A stretch of 59,040 bases of DNA from Nostoc sp. T09 (GTDB taxonomy: Bacteria; Cyanobacteriota; Cyanobacteriia; Cyanobacteriales; Nostocaceae), in NCBI RefSeq assembly GCF_002154695.1, contig NZ_MTAV01000054.1:1-59040 (forward strand), read 5' to 3'. This document shows, one piece after another, positions 36,408 to 46,283 of this stretch (position 1 is its first letter; each line of letters begins with the position of its first letter). The position numbers and the translations under genes are program-made. The notes beneath the pieces are model-generated. The model did not search any database, was not told the origin of the DNA, and saw only the letters and a program-made list of their open reading frames with translations.

Positions 36408-37051
36408 TGTCAGACTTCGAGAGTCAGGCGATCGCATTTCACATAATCCCTAAATATGCAGATGAAGCAGATCTTTACAGTGAATTGAGGTATATCATCC
36501 TTGAATGCTTATGATGTTGCAATTCCATACCTAGTTGGTCAAATGAAACTCTCGCAAAGCTAACCCAATTGTCTTTTATTAGTGAAAAAGCTCGAAGTGA
36601 GTTCATTGTTGTACCGATACTACTAGTCTGCCGCGATCTCAGCGAGGATAGGTTGGCTATTTTCTCTGGACAAAGACTAGATATTGATTCCGCACAAGGT
36701 TTAATTGGAAAATGTGATTTTATTCTCGCATTAGCTCCTCCTTTACCAGCGGTGCGTTGTGCAAACAATTGTTCAGCAATTCAGTAATGAATAGTCAGTT
36801 GCTCAACATTAAATAGTGCAAATAAGTATATTAATAACTTGCAGTTTGCTTGATTGAATCTATAACTGCCTACCGTGGGTGCTTGGTGCGATCATATTGC
36901 TCATCAAGCTAATTAAATAATCTTTGCTAGCTTCCTTATGCCATAGGTATAGCAAAAATTACTATCACAATTATAAAATTGCGAAGTATATATATTGAAA
37001 ATTGTTGTATAATAATTTAAATTTTGAAAAAACATAAAAAATTCCTCATAT
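36408..37051. other. Gap with a gene remnant
   Basis: Apart from the remnant at 36536-36787 there is no gene. The last 200 bp are very AT-rich and probably carry the promoter of the coiled-coil gene pair. Confidence 0.5.
36536..36787 (+). pseudogene. Fragment of a conserved cyanobacterial protein
   Basis: The plus strand reads WSNETLAKLTQLSFISEKAR, then FIVVPILLVCRDLSEDRLAI and FSGQRLDIDSAQGLIGKCDF. This resembles, from memory, the N-terminal half of a widespread cyanobacterial protein with a nuclease-like look (FILALAPPLP followed normally by an EAK motif). Here the frame stops at 36787 before the EAK region and has no good start; a related segment (NAYDVAIPYLVGQMKLSQS) is in another frame upstream. 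So it appears truncated and frameshifted. Confidence 0.5.
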
Positions 37052-37417
37052 ATGGATTTATCTGTACTAGCTCTACAAGCAGTAAATATTACACTTTATG
37101 TGATTGATAAGACTACAGGTGGTGCTTTAGAGAAAGCCGGAGCAGAAGTACTAGATTTCTTGAGGAAAAGATTTCAGGACAAGCTTAAGATTGAAAGGGT
37201 TAAGGAAGAACCAAAACTTTTACAAGCTGCAATTGTGAGTGAAGCAGAATCCGATAGGAGATTTCAAGAAGATTTAGAGAGGTTAGTTAACCGATATCAG
37301 CAGCTACAAAATACTTCCAATGTTTCTCAGAACACTGAATCAGGTGTCAATCTCAATGTAAACAACAACTCAGGTACGGTTATAGGTCAACAGATAGGAA
37401 AACAATTTTTTCGTTAA
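37052..37417 (+). CDS. Small hypothetical protein with Asn-rich tail
   Basis: 121 residues. An N-terminal helix (LSVLALQAVNITLYVIDKTT) is followed by a charged helical region (KIERVKEEPKLLQAAIVSEA) and a tail with NLNVNNNSGTVIGQQIGK. Such N-terminal modules and NNSG-x-x-GQ tails occur in cyanobacterial effector-associated proteins (recalled; not checked). It lies 64 bp upstream of a large coiled-coil gene on the same strand, so the two form a probable operon. Confidence 0.65.
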   Translation: MDLSVLALQAVNITLYVIDKTTGGALEKAGAEVLDFLRKRFQDKLKIERVKEEPKLLQAAIVSEAESDRRFQEDLERLVNRYQQLQNTSNVSQNTESGVNLNVNNNSGTVIGQQIGKQFFR

Positions 37418-37481
37418 CCAGTTCTACTTTGACCTTCAAGACTCAGATTTAGAGCCAACCAGGAATTTACTTAAGAAGTGT

Positions 37482-38924
37482 TTGAACTATATCAAAGTTA
37501 TATTCTTCTTAGTATGTTCTTTATGTTTCTGGATTATTTTTGGTTGGTTAGCTGACTATTCTTTTCCTTTTGGTCAAGCTTTAGAATTGTTACTTGCTTG
37601 CTTTAAAGGTTCTGCTTCAGCAAAGATTAACAGCTTACAACAACAATTACAGAGGACAGATATAGTTTCTCAGCCAGATAACCCGAAGCAAATTCAAAAA
37701 TTAAATAATTTAGAGTCTCAAGCATGGCTTTATGAGGGTATCCTAGAACGCCTTGCTGAAAATTCCGTAGTAAATCACGAAAAAATAGCAAGAACTCTCG
37801 AAGCATTAGAGTATAAGAGAAATGAAATTTTACAAGAATTAGAGCCTCGCAAACCGAAGAGATATCGCATATTGGAAAGAATACAAGATTCTGCTCGTTA
37901 TCTTTTAGCTAGTCAGGCTGAAAAGGATTATGAAAGACTTGAGAGGATGATAACTAATCTGGTTATTTTTACAAGAACCAGAAAACCTTCACAGATAATT
38001 CTTTCCGAAATAATTGAAAGATTGGCTTCAGAGATAGCACAAAATGCTAATCAAATTAGTCCATATCGCCTTCGTCTTGCTTATAAGATTGATGAGTTAA
38101 TCAAACTTTTGTCAGCAAAACTAATCTTAGGATCTGATAGCTCTGTAACCGATAATACCTATCAAGAGCTTGTTAAAGAGTTACGCTCTCGAATTGCTCT
38201 TTTATCTAACCAATTCAATAGCTTACTTATAAGCAAACAAGAAAATACTAACGAGTTAAATAAGCGTATTCAAGAAATTTCTAATCTTACTAAAAATATT
38301 TCTGATTTACATAAAGTAATATCTGATAAAGAGGCTGAGCTATCTGGGCTACTTCAAAATACTCAAAATTTAACGGAATTAATACGGACAAAACAGTCTC
38401 AAATAGATAGACTGCAACATTCAATATCTGATTTACAAAGAGATATTCAAAGTTCAACGGAAACTGACAAAATAAAACAAGCTAGAATTGATTATTTGCA
38501 AAATCTAGTCTTACAACTTAATCAACAGAAAGCAGAACTACAAAAACGAATTCAAGATATAACTGATCATGCCGAAAATAAGGAATCTGAAGTTGCCAAT
38601 TTACAAAGTGAAAAGTCTCAATTGAATTCACAGAAATCTGAGTTGCACAAACAATACCAGATCCTAGACCAAAAATATCGGCAGCAGCAAAATGAGATAG
38701 CTAAATTAAAGGAAAAAATAAAACATCTTGCTCAAATTAATCGTTCGCAACCTTCTAATCCTACCTACAAAGCACCTCAACAGCCTGTTCAGGAAACCAG
38801 ACCAAGGATTACTCTAGAAGAATATCAGAGAATTTTTAATAAAAGTGATTATGTATATGTTAAAGCACATTACCGAAATGGCTCATACGTCAAAGCACAC
38901 TACAGAAGACGACCAAATCGATAA
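37482..38924 (+). CDS. Membrane-anchored long coiled-coil protein
   Basis: 480 residues from TTG 37482. One N-terminal membrane segment (VIFFLVCSLCFWIIFGWLAD), a helical domain to about residue 230, a long coiled coil (~230-420, heptads such as ISDLQRDIQSSTETDKIKQA), then a C-terminal tail with two copies of a short motif, YVKAHYRNGS and YVKAHYRRRPNR. That motif resembles the V-x-x-H-x-R repeats at the ends of various bacterial proteins. I recognise no enzyme domain. It might be a structural or septal protein; function unknown. Confidence 0.75.
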   Translation: MNYIKVIFFLVCSLCFWIIFGWLADYSFPFGQALELLLACFKGSASAKINSLQQQLQRTDIVSQPDNPKQIQKLNNLESQAWLYEGILERLAENSVVNHEKIARTLEALEYKRNEILQELEPRKPKRYRILERIQDSARYLLASQAEKDYERLERMITNLVIFTRTRKPSQIILSEIIERLASEIAQNANQISPYRLRLAYKIDELIKLLSAKLILGSDSSVTDNTYQELVKELRSRIALLSNQFNSLLISKQENTNELNKRIQEISNLTKNISDLHKVISDKEAELSGLLQNTQNLTELIRTKQSQIDRLQHSISDLQRDIQSSTETDKIKQARIDYLQNLVLQLNQQKAELQKRIQDITDHAENKESEVANLQSEKSQLNSQKSELHKQYQILDQKYRQQQNEIAKLKEKIKHLAQINRSQPSNPTYKAPQQPVQETRPRITLEEYQRIFNKSDYVYVKAHYRNGSYVKAHYRRRPNR

Positions 38925-39327
38925 ACCAGCAGTTCAAAAAGTTACTTCAACACCATCTACATAGACAATTGTCTTACCAACAGTATCTTCCGCAGCTTAT
39001 CTTACTCGTTAGTGCGAACCAACCTTCTAATCCCACATCATTCTCTCCAATAACCTCAATAATTGTTTTGTGTGAAATTGAAGCGATCGCACCATTTAAT
39101 CTAAAAAATGTCATTTAAAATAGTTTTTAATTTAACAGTTTTAATATAAGACTCATGCAAGCAAAATCTCAAAACCAGACAGAATAAGAGTTATATTGTC
39201 TAAAGTATCAAAAAAGATAGTTGGTCGATAACGCTACAACTTGCATTTAGGCTAGAAATAGACGCTTTTTTCTCCCGCCACTAAAAAACCTGGTGTAATC
39301 GTGAGTTTTAAGAGCGATCGCTAGGTT
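38925..39327. other. nifD-element end, no gene seen
   Basis: AT-rich non-coding DNA between the coiled-coil gene and the nifD junction. The disrupted nifD frame runs 6 codons into it (EPSDRS) and stops at 39308. No RNA gene recognised. Confidence 0.5.
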
Positions 39328-39338
39328 CGGAGTAATCC
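39328..39338. repeat. nifD element recombination site, nifH-side copy
   Basis: CGGAGTAATCC, identical to 19013-19023 and in the same orientation; here it follows TTAGGTT-like element DNA on its left and nifD coding DNA on its right. Confidence 0.96.
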
Positions 39339-40690
39339 CAAGAGTGCATTTGACGGAAAGGAAGACCCATCTTTTGGAAGACGTACTTCTCTTTCACACC
39401 AGAAGCAATCAAATCTGGCTTGAGTGCTTTTACAAACTCCTCAAATTCGTAGGCGGTAACGTCGTCATAAACGATGGTGCCGTTTTCGATGTAGTGAGTG
39501 GTACGTTTGTAGTCGTCGTTATGAGCGAACTCATAACCTGTACCGATCATCTTCATACCCAAATCTTGGAAAGCGGGTACAACGTGGCGAGGACGCAGAC
39601 CACCAACCATCATGGCGACAGTCTTACCTTCCAAACGGGGGCGATACTTCTTGAGGATCGCATCCATTGTTGGCTGATACTTGGCAATTACCTTCTCAGC
39701 GTTTTCTTGGATCTTGGAGTCAAATTTAGAAGCGATTTCCCGTAGGGATTCAGCAATCTTGGTGGGGCCGAAGAAATTGTATTCAAGCCAGGGTATTCCA
39801 TACTTTTCTTCCATGTGACGGCTGATGTAGTTCATCGACCGATAGCAGTGGATGAGGTTCATCTTCACATTGGGTGTCATCAACATTTCGTTGATGGTGC
39901 CATCACCAGACCACTGAGCGACTACGCGCAAGCCGATTTCTTCTAAGAGGATGCGGCTAGCCCAAGCATCACCACCGATGTTGTAGTCACCGATGATTGC
40001 TACGTCATAAGGAGTAGCATCAAACTTCAGGGTACCATCTTTCTTGGCTTGATCTGCTCTGGGGAATACCCAGTCACGAATCATGTCGTTAGCAATGTGG
40101 TGACCTAAAGACTGAGAAACACCACGGAAGCCTTCGCAACGTACAGGTACAACAGGCTTGTTAATTTCTTTAGCTGCTTTCTTAGCTACTGCTTCGATGT
40201 CATCCCCAATCAAACCGATGGGACATTCAGATTGAATGGAAACACCACGGCTGAGGGGGAAGAGAACTTCCAGTTCTTGAATCAGCTTAAATAGTTTCTT
40301 GTCACCACCGAAAACGATGTCACGTTCTTGGAAGTCGGAGGTGAAGTGCATAGTACCAAAGGTGTCAACACCAGTTGTACCGATGTAGTAGTTACGACGA
40401 CCAGACCAAGACCAGTAACCGCAACCTACAGGCCCGTGGCTGATGTGGATCATGTCCTTAATAGGACCCCAAACCACACCCTTGGAACCTGCATAAGCAC
40501 AACCACGGGCGGTCATTACACCAGGAAGGGATTTGATGTTAGACTTAACGCCGCAGTCAGACTTACCTTCTTCGTATACATTTAAGTGCTTTTCCCGTTT
40601 TTTTGCTGCTTTTTCGGGATAGGCTTGGAGAACTTCTTTAATTAGTTCTTTTCTTTCTTCAATGATGTTTTGATTTTCTGGAGGAGTCAT
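39328..40690 (-). CDS. nifD: Nitrogenase MoFe protein alpha chain NifD, 5' segment
   Basis: Alpha subunit carrying FeMo-cofactor. This segment gives residues 1-454: [21 protein letters not shown]-cluster cysteines Cys64 ([11 protein letters not shown]) and Cys90 ([12 protein letters not shown]), ending HSWDYS at the element. In unexcised DNA the frame continues six residues into the element and stops at 39308, giving a truncated NifD without its last 44 residues. Excision joins it to 18879-19023. GGAGCAAGAG upstream of ATG 40690 is the ribosome-binding site. It is downstream of nifH. Confidence 0.97.
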
Positions 40691-40733
40691 CTTTAGTCTC
40701 TCTTGCTCCTAAGGAACCGGGATAGTCAGGGAA

Positions 40734-40780
40734 GGGGATTTCCCCTATGGGGTTGGGGACGCTGAGTCCCCTTGGGGGAT
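40734..40780 (-). promoter_or_regulatory. Hairpins in the nifH-nifD gap
   Basis: Stem GGGGAC-GCTGA-GTCCCC (40755-40771) is flanked by further pairing CCCCATAGGGG and GGGGATTTCCCC. The GC-rich fold stands out in an AT-rich region. A stabilising hairpin after nifH is known in diazotrophs and gives more nifH than nifDK mRNA; this one is placed to do the same. Confidence 0.7.
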
Positions 40781-40841
40781 AAAAGTTAGATCAAAGGTAA
40801 AAGGGAAGTGATGCAGGTGTTCCCTTTTCCTAAAACATGGT

Positions 40842-42066
<1,225 letters not shown>

Positions 42067-42423
42067 TTACTTGTTCAAAATAGCGCCTTTGACATTTGAA
42101 ACGCGAGCCATTGCAGCGCTGACATCATCAGTAGCCACTCCATTTGTAACCATTGCATCACTGAGGTGCTTAGCAATAGCATCAAAGTGTTGGGGCTGTA
42201 TATTCATACCTGTGTGGGTTTTGTCCATTGGACGACCTGCATATTGCTTTGGTCCCTCAAGTAACTGAGCTACGAAAGCAGTAAAATGAGCACGCTGCTT
42301 CGCCATATCTGTCTTAGCGAAGAACGTATTAACGGTGTTGTCTGCCAGAATCCGTTTGTACAAATCATCAACTACTTTGTCGAGAGTTGCTTGTCCGCCA
42401 ATTTTCTCGTAGAGTGCGCTCAT
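42067..42423 (-). CDS. glbN: Cyanoglobin GlbN (group I truncated haemoglobin)
   Basis: 118-residue truncated haemoglobin: MSALYEKIGGQATLDKVVDD, distal-side Phe34/Phe35 region, His46 in QRAHFTAF and proximal His70 in DKTHTGMNI. It lies between nifU and nifH, the arrangement first described in Nostoc commune and shared by N. punctiforme, which supports a Nostoc assignment. Proposed to bind or deliver O2 at very low O2 for respiration in nitrogen-fixing cells. It starts at ATG 42423, with GAGGATATG just upstream. Confidence 0.95.
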   Translation of the reverse strand: MSALYEKIGGQATLDKVVDDLYKRILADNTVNTFFAKTDMAKQRAHFTAFVAQLLEGPKQYAGRPMDKTHTGMNIQPQHFDAIAKHLSDAMVTNGVATDDVSAAMARVSNVKGAILNK

Positions 42424-42614
42424 ATCCTCATTCCTTTGAAGCGAGTTGGATTATGGAATTCGCAATTAGGCGTTGAATACTTGCCTATGTGCTTTAGCTA
42501 TCTGTTGTAGGTAGGATTGAATTCATTGATGCGAAGCGAATTATATCGGTCAAATCCTACTGTCTGTGTCTTAGCTGATGCACATTAGGATGTATTTGTG
42601 CAGTGCGTAAAGTT

Positions 42615-43556
42615 TTATAGTAATGGCTCAACCGCTTCCACTATCAGGTTCTTGCTGACACGATCCTGCAACCTGGCTTCTATGGCAATCTTGAGAGTTG
42701 CTGTGCTGCTAGAACAAGAACCACAAGCTCCTTGCAACAGAACCTTGACGCGAAGTACGTCCCGTCCCGCTTCGCTAACGCCGTCCACATCGTACAGTTC
42801 CACATCGCCGCCGTCAGCAATCAGTACTGGTCTGACTTCTTCATCTAAGACCTTTTGAATCAGTGCGATTTTTTGCACATTAGTCAATGGGCGTTGTGAT
42901 TGCTTAGCAGTAACAATATCGGTTGCAACTTTCACGCCATAGTTATTGAGTGCAGGTATTGCGGCTTGTTGCTCTACATCTTTAATAATATCATCAATGT
43001 TTGCCAGACAAGAACCGCATCCGCCGCCAGCTTTGACGTAGTTTGTTACCTGCTCGGCATCAGTAAGGTGATTTTCCAAAATCACGCGCCGAATTTTGGA
43101 TTCGCTGATACCAAAGCAGCTACAAATTAGTGCTCCTTCATCATCGTCATCATGGGCAGCTAGAGGAATGCCACGATAATTGTAAATTGCTGCTTCTAGG
43201 GCTTCTTGCCCCATGACAGAGCAATGCATTTTCGCTTCTGGCAATCCACCCAGGTACTCTGCAATATCTTTATTGGAGACATTGAGAGCTTCATCTAAGG
43301 TTAAACCTTTGATCATTTCAGTCAAAGCGCTGGAAGATGCGATCGCACTTGTGCAACCAAAAGTTTGAAAGCGTGCGTCGAGAATTTTATCGCTGGCGAC
43401 TTCAACCTTCAAGTGCAGTCTCAGAGCATCACCACAAGCAATGCTACCTACCTCTCCAGTTGCTACCTTTACCCCAGATTCATCAGCTTCTTCAATAGCT
43501 CCCTGATTCTTGGGATTGTAAAACAGTTCTAATACTTTATCTGTGTAGTCCCACAT
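42615..43556 (-). CDS. nifU: Fe-S cluster scaffold NifU
   Basis: 313-residue three-domain scaffold: N-terminal IscU-like domain (MWDYTDKVLELFYNPKNQGA; Cys in IACGDALRLH, TFGCTSAIASSSAL, AKMHCSVMG), central BFD-like [2Fe-2S] domain (LICSCFGISESKIRR; GGGCGSCLANI), and C-terminal NFU domain with CGSC in LQGACGSCSSSTATLKIAIE. In the NFU domain, between DVDG and VKVLLQG, there are about ten extra residues (VSEAGRDVLR) encoded by repeat-like DNA at 42751-42780. Start at ATG 43556. Confidence 0.95.
   Translation of the reverse strand: MWDYTDKVLELFYNPKNQGAIEEADESGVKVATGEVGSIACGDALRLHLKVEVASDKILDARFQTFGCTSAIASSSALTEMIKGLTLDEALNVSNKDIAEYLGGLPEAKMHCSVMGQEALEAAIYNYRGIPLAAHDDDDEGALICSCFGISESKIRRVILENHLTDAEQVTNYVKAGGGCGSCLANIDDIIKDVEQQAAIPALNNYGVKVATDIVTAKQSQRPLTNVQKIALIQKVLDEEVRPVLIADGGDVELYDVDGVSEAGRDVLRVKVLLQGACGSCSSSTATLKIAIEARLQDRVSKNLIVEAVEPLL
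42751..42780. repeat. Repeat-like insertion inside nifU
   Basis: CGAAGTACGTCCCGTCCCGC followed by TTCGCTAACG is GC-rich, with GCGAAG/CTTCGC arms, and looks like a dispersed cyanobacterial repeat. Its length is a multiple of three and it keeps the nifU frame, adding residues in a loop before the last strand of the NFU domain. Confidence 0.55.
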
Positions 43557-43630
43557 ATTAAGTTCCGAGTGCTGAGTGATGAGTATTAAGTGGGCATGGG
43601 GCAATGGTATGTCCCCCTATTCCACAATTC

Positions 43631-44839
43631 CTAGTGATGAGCCAGTGTTTGTTCCTGCGCTTGCAGCCAACCCGCTTCGTCATTTTTGAAGGGTGAAAGG
43701 GCACGCAAACGTTCTACAATCTCAGGCATAACCGCGATTACTTGATCGATTTCGGCGTCTGTGGTGTAGCGACAGAGGCTAAAGCGGATGGAACCGTGCA
43801 ATGTGGTGTAAGGTAAGCCCATTGCCCGCAATACGTGGGAAGGTTCCAAAGAGCCAGAGGTGCAAGCAGAACCAGATGAGGCACAGATACCGTATTTGTT
43901 CAACGAGAGTAAGATGGCTTCACCTTCAATATACTTGAAGCCGATGTTGGTGGTGTTTGGCAATCTCTGCGTAATATCGCCGTTAACTTCACAGTTAGGA
44001 ATCGTGGCGAGTAAGGTTTTTTCTAGGCGATCGCGCAGCCTTCTTTCTCTCTTAGTCGCCTCTTCTAAATGTAACATTTCCAGTTCCGCAGCTTTGCCTA
44101 AAGCAATAATTGCTGGAACATTTTCTGTACCTGCACGGCGTCCACGTTCTTGGTGTCCGCCAATCAGGAAGGGACGGAATCTCACCCCACGCCGCACATA
44201 CAAAGCGCCAATTCCTTTGGGTGCGTGGATCTTATGTCCGGATATGGTTAACATATCTACGGTGCTATTCTTCATATTTAAGGGAATTTTCCCTACTGCT
44301 TGCACCGCATCGACGTGGAATAAAGCGCCATGCTCTTTCACTCGCAATCCAATCTGCTCGATTGGGAAAACCACGCCGATTTCGTTGTTGGCATACATAA
44401 TTGTCACCAAGGCGGTGTTACCAGTCAAGGAAGCTTCTAGTTCATTTAGATCTATTTGTCCCTGACCATTTACCGAAAGATAGGTAACACTATAACCTTG
44501 GGTTTCTAATTGTTTGCAGACATTCAGTACTGCTGGGTGTTCGACTTGGGTAGTAATAATGTGTCGCTTGTCTGGTTGCGCCAACAGTGCGGCGCGAATT
44601 GCGGCGTTATCGCCTTCAGTTCCGCAACTGGTATAGATAATTTCCGATTCATCGGCTCCCAGAAGGGCTGCAAGTTGTTCTCTTGCTGTTTTCACCGCTT
44701 TGCCAACTTGCCCACCAAAGGTGTGCATACTAGAAGGGTTACCGTAATATTCAGTTAAGTAGGGCAACATCACCTCTACAACTTCCGGGTCTACCTTAGT
44801 GGTGGCATTATTATCGAGATAAATGCAGCTGTTTTGCAT
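43631..44839 (-). CDS. nifS: Cysteine desulfurase NifS
   Basis: PLP enzyme supplying sulphur to NifU. 402 residues from ATG 44839: MQNSCIYLDNNATTKVDPEV, YYGNPSSMHTFGG, PLP-Lys in TISGHKIHAPKGIGALYVRR, and active-site Cys in GICASSGSACTSGSLEPSHV. I choose 44839 because the family N terminus begins at xxIYLDNNATT and GGAAGC precedes it. It is transcribed with nifU 74 bp downstream. Upstream it should follow fdxN, which is cut by the element here, so transcription from a distal nifB promoter would be blocked until excision. Confidence 0.96.
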   Translation of the reverse strand: MQNSCIYLDNNATTKVDPEVVEVMLPYLTEYYGNPSSMHTFGGQVGKAVKTAREQLAALLGADESEIIYTSCGTEGDNAAIRAALLAQPDKRHIITTQVEHPAVLNVCKQLETQGYSVTYLSVNGQGQIDLNELEASLTGNTALVTIMYANNEIGVVFPIEQIGLRVKEHGALFHVDAVQAVGKIPLNMKNSTVDMLTISGHKIHAPKGIGALYVRRGVRFRPFLIGGHQERGRRAGTENVPAIIALGKAAELEMLHLEEATKRERRLRDRLEKTLLATIPNCEVNGDITQRLPNTTNIGFKYIEGEAILLSLNKYGICASSGSACTSGSLEPSHVLRAMGLPYTTLHGSIRFSLCRYTTDAEIDQVIAVMPEIVERLRALSPFKNDEAGWLQAQEQTLAHH

Positions 44840-44993
44840 TGCTTCCAATTTTGATGAGATAAGAGCCAAGATTTTGAGGTAATACCAATAATATGAAGTG
44901 TGAAGTCTGTAGGGCGTTCGTCGGAAGGTAGGATGAAGTCGTATAACTAGGCTTCATCCTAGGCTGCGGCAAGCATCCCAAAGGGCCTCTATA

Positions 44994-45059
44994 TTATGCT
45001 TTTGCTTCTATCACTTGGGGCTGACGCTTTTGCAACTGCTCAGAGAATTTCTGAGAATA
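44994..45059 (-). CDS. fdxN: fdxN 3' segment (last 21 codons)
   Basis: The minus strand from 45059 reads YSQKFSEQLQKRQPQVIEAK then Ala and TAA (44996-44994). It matches the C-terminal end of bacterial-type ferredoxin FdxN (YSQKFSEQLQKH... in Anabaena sp. PCC 7120). The Tyr codon is at TATTC, the core at which the PCC 7120 fdxN element recombines. The 5' part of fdxN and nifB are not in this window and should be at the far end of the element. Confidence 0.9.
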   Translation of the reverse strand, partial: YSQKFSEQLQKRQPQVIEAKA

Positions 45060-45110
45060 GAAGTATCTTCTATCAAACATAATGAAGGTTACGTCCATGC
45101 ACTGTTATCG
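45055..45110. repeat. fdxN-element end at fdxN (copy A of duplicated end)
   Basis: Begins with GAATA (TATTC on the nif strand) and continues GAAGTATCTTCTATCAAACA, TAATGAAGG. It contains a perfect dyad ATAGAAG-TAT-CTTCTAT at 45057-45073. It is 44/56 identical, without gaps, to 54266-54321, the sequence that precedes and reaches the xisF start codon. Here the ATG position is ATC and no recombinase follows. Confidence 0.85.
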
Positions 45111-45479
45111 CCCAAAAATCAAGGCATCTAGTGAATAATATCAGCTTCGCCTAAATACTTACGATAAGAGTGACGCAAAGATGGGGAGACACGGTGAACC
45201 AGCGCCTTGGGCTGAGCCGCTTTGCGGTAAGGAAGTCGGAATCTACAGCCCTTCGGGCATCCTTCGGCGGGCGGCTGTCGGCGAGTGACAGAACAGGGCT
45301 ATATTATGTAGCTTTTTTAGGGACTTCTATATCTCTGCACGCTTGTAAATACATCTTTCTCAGGATTAATGAAATTTTTGATTAGTTCTTTTAAAAAGAG
45401 ATAAAAGTCAGCAATTCTTAATACCAACTATTTGGTGTAAGCCAAAAAAGTTAAATTGCACAATCAGAAAAAACATCAA
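45111..45479. other. Non-coding gap inside the element end
   Basis: No gene is seen. 45170-45300 is GC-richer than its surroundings and contains dispersed repeat pieces (GCGGTAAGGAAGTCGGAATC; CCCTTCGGGCATCCTTCGGC). Downstream the DNA is AT-rich and leads into the dioxygenase gene. Confidence 0.5.
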
Positions 45480-46283
45480 ATGCTCAAGATAGACACATTA
45501 AAAATTAGCCTCCAACAGATCGAAGCTTTCGAGCGAGACGGCGTTATCTGTCTCAGAAATGTTTTAGATGAAAGTTGGGTGGAACGGATGCGAACAGCCG
45601 TTGACAAGAATGTATCAATCCCTGGGCCTCTAGAGGTGAAAGGTATCTCAAGACCAGAAGCTAGTGTGGAACATACTAGTAGCTTATGGCTTGTCGATCC
45701 TGATTTCCGTGCTTTGGTTTTTGAATCTCCACTCTCCACAATTGCTGCTCAACTCTTGCGATCGGAAAAACTTAACTTTTTGGCTGACGGTTTCTTTGTA
45801 AAAAAGCCGAAAGCGACGAGTCGTGTCGGATGGCATAACGACCTACCTTACTGGCCTATACAAGGCTGGCAGTTTTGTAAAATTTGGCTGGCTTTAGATA
45901 ATGTTAACGAAGAAAATGGTCGATTAGAGTACATCAAAGGTTCTCATCAATGGGGTAAAGAGTTACGTGAGGACTCTAATCCGTCGTGGTTTGTAGAGCC
46001 AGAGCCTCACGAACTTCTGTCTTGGGATATGGAGCCTGGAGATTGCTTAGTTCATCATCTTCTGACAATTCATCATTCAGTAACGAATATATCTTCCAGG
46101 CAAAGACGTGCAGTAGTGACGAATTGGACTGGCGATGATGTTACTTACTATCCGCGTCTGAAGGCGTGGCCTTTCAGACCTCTTGAGGAAATTGATCTAC
46201 CAGAATTTAATTCACTCAAAACTAAAAAAACTGGTGAGCAGATAGATTGCTATATGTTTCCTCCAATTCAACTACATCGCTAG
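45480..46283 (+). CDS. Phytanoyl-CoA dioxygenase-like Fe(II)/2OG oxygenase, possible MysH
   Basis: 267 residues from ATG 45480 (TTG 45456 is possible). PhyH fold with the facial triad WHNDLPYW (H-x-D) and a distal His in CLVHHLLTIHHSVTNIS, plus Arg in RRAVVTNW for 2-oxoglutarate. It lies 1.3 kb upstream of mysA on the same strand. A PhyH-type enzyme named MysH, from Nostoc, is reported to convert disubstituted mycosporine-like amino acids into palythines; I recall this and cannot verify identity here. By context this gene is a good mysH candidate, otherwise a general PhyH oxygenase. Confidence 0.75.
   Translation: MLKIDTLKISLQQIEAFERDGVICLRNVLDESWVERMRTAVDKNVSIPGPLEVKGISRPEASVEHTSSLWLVDPDFRALVFESPLSTIAAQLLRSEKLNFLADGFFVKKPKATSRVGWHNDLPYWPIQGWQFCKIWLALDNVNEENGRLEYIKGSHQWGKELREDSNPSWFVEPEPHELLSWDMEPGDCLVHHLLTIHHSVTNISSRQRRAVVTNWTGDDVTYYPRLKAWPFRPLEEIDLPEFNSLKTKKTGEQIDCYMFPPIQLHR

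Larger units (their letters stand above)
19013..39338. mobile_element. nifD excision element (about 20.3 kb)
   Basis: Bounded by identical 11-bp direct repeats at 19013-19023 and 39328-39338; excision would remove 20,315 bp and leave one copy inside nifD. The XisA-type recombinase gene lies 118 bp inside the nifK-side end. The element is nearly twice the 11 kb known from PCC 7120. Cargo in order: xisA, cytosine methyltransferase, HEPN and DUF262 genes, histidine kinase, several unknown genes, DUF2267, pentapeptide, radical SAM, TraX-like, P450, SDR, coiled-coil proteins. A P450 is also known on nifD elements of other strains. Confidence 0.95.

Noticed and set aside
43860-44465. 201-codon frame opposite nifS
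   Set aside because: Antisense shadow of nifS; no independent start or family match.
45170-45310. Possible RNA gene in a GC-rich patch
   Set aside because: The segment matches the look of dispersed repeats and shows no tRNA or known ncRNA fold.
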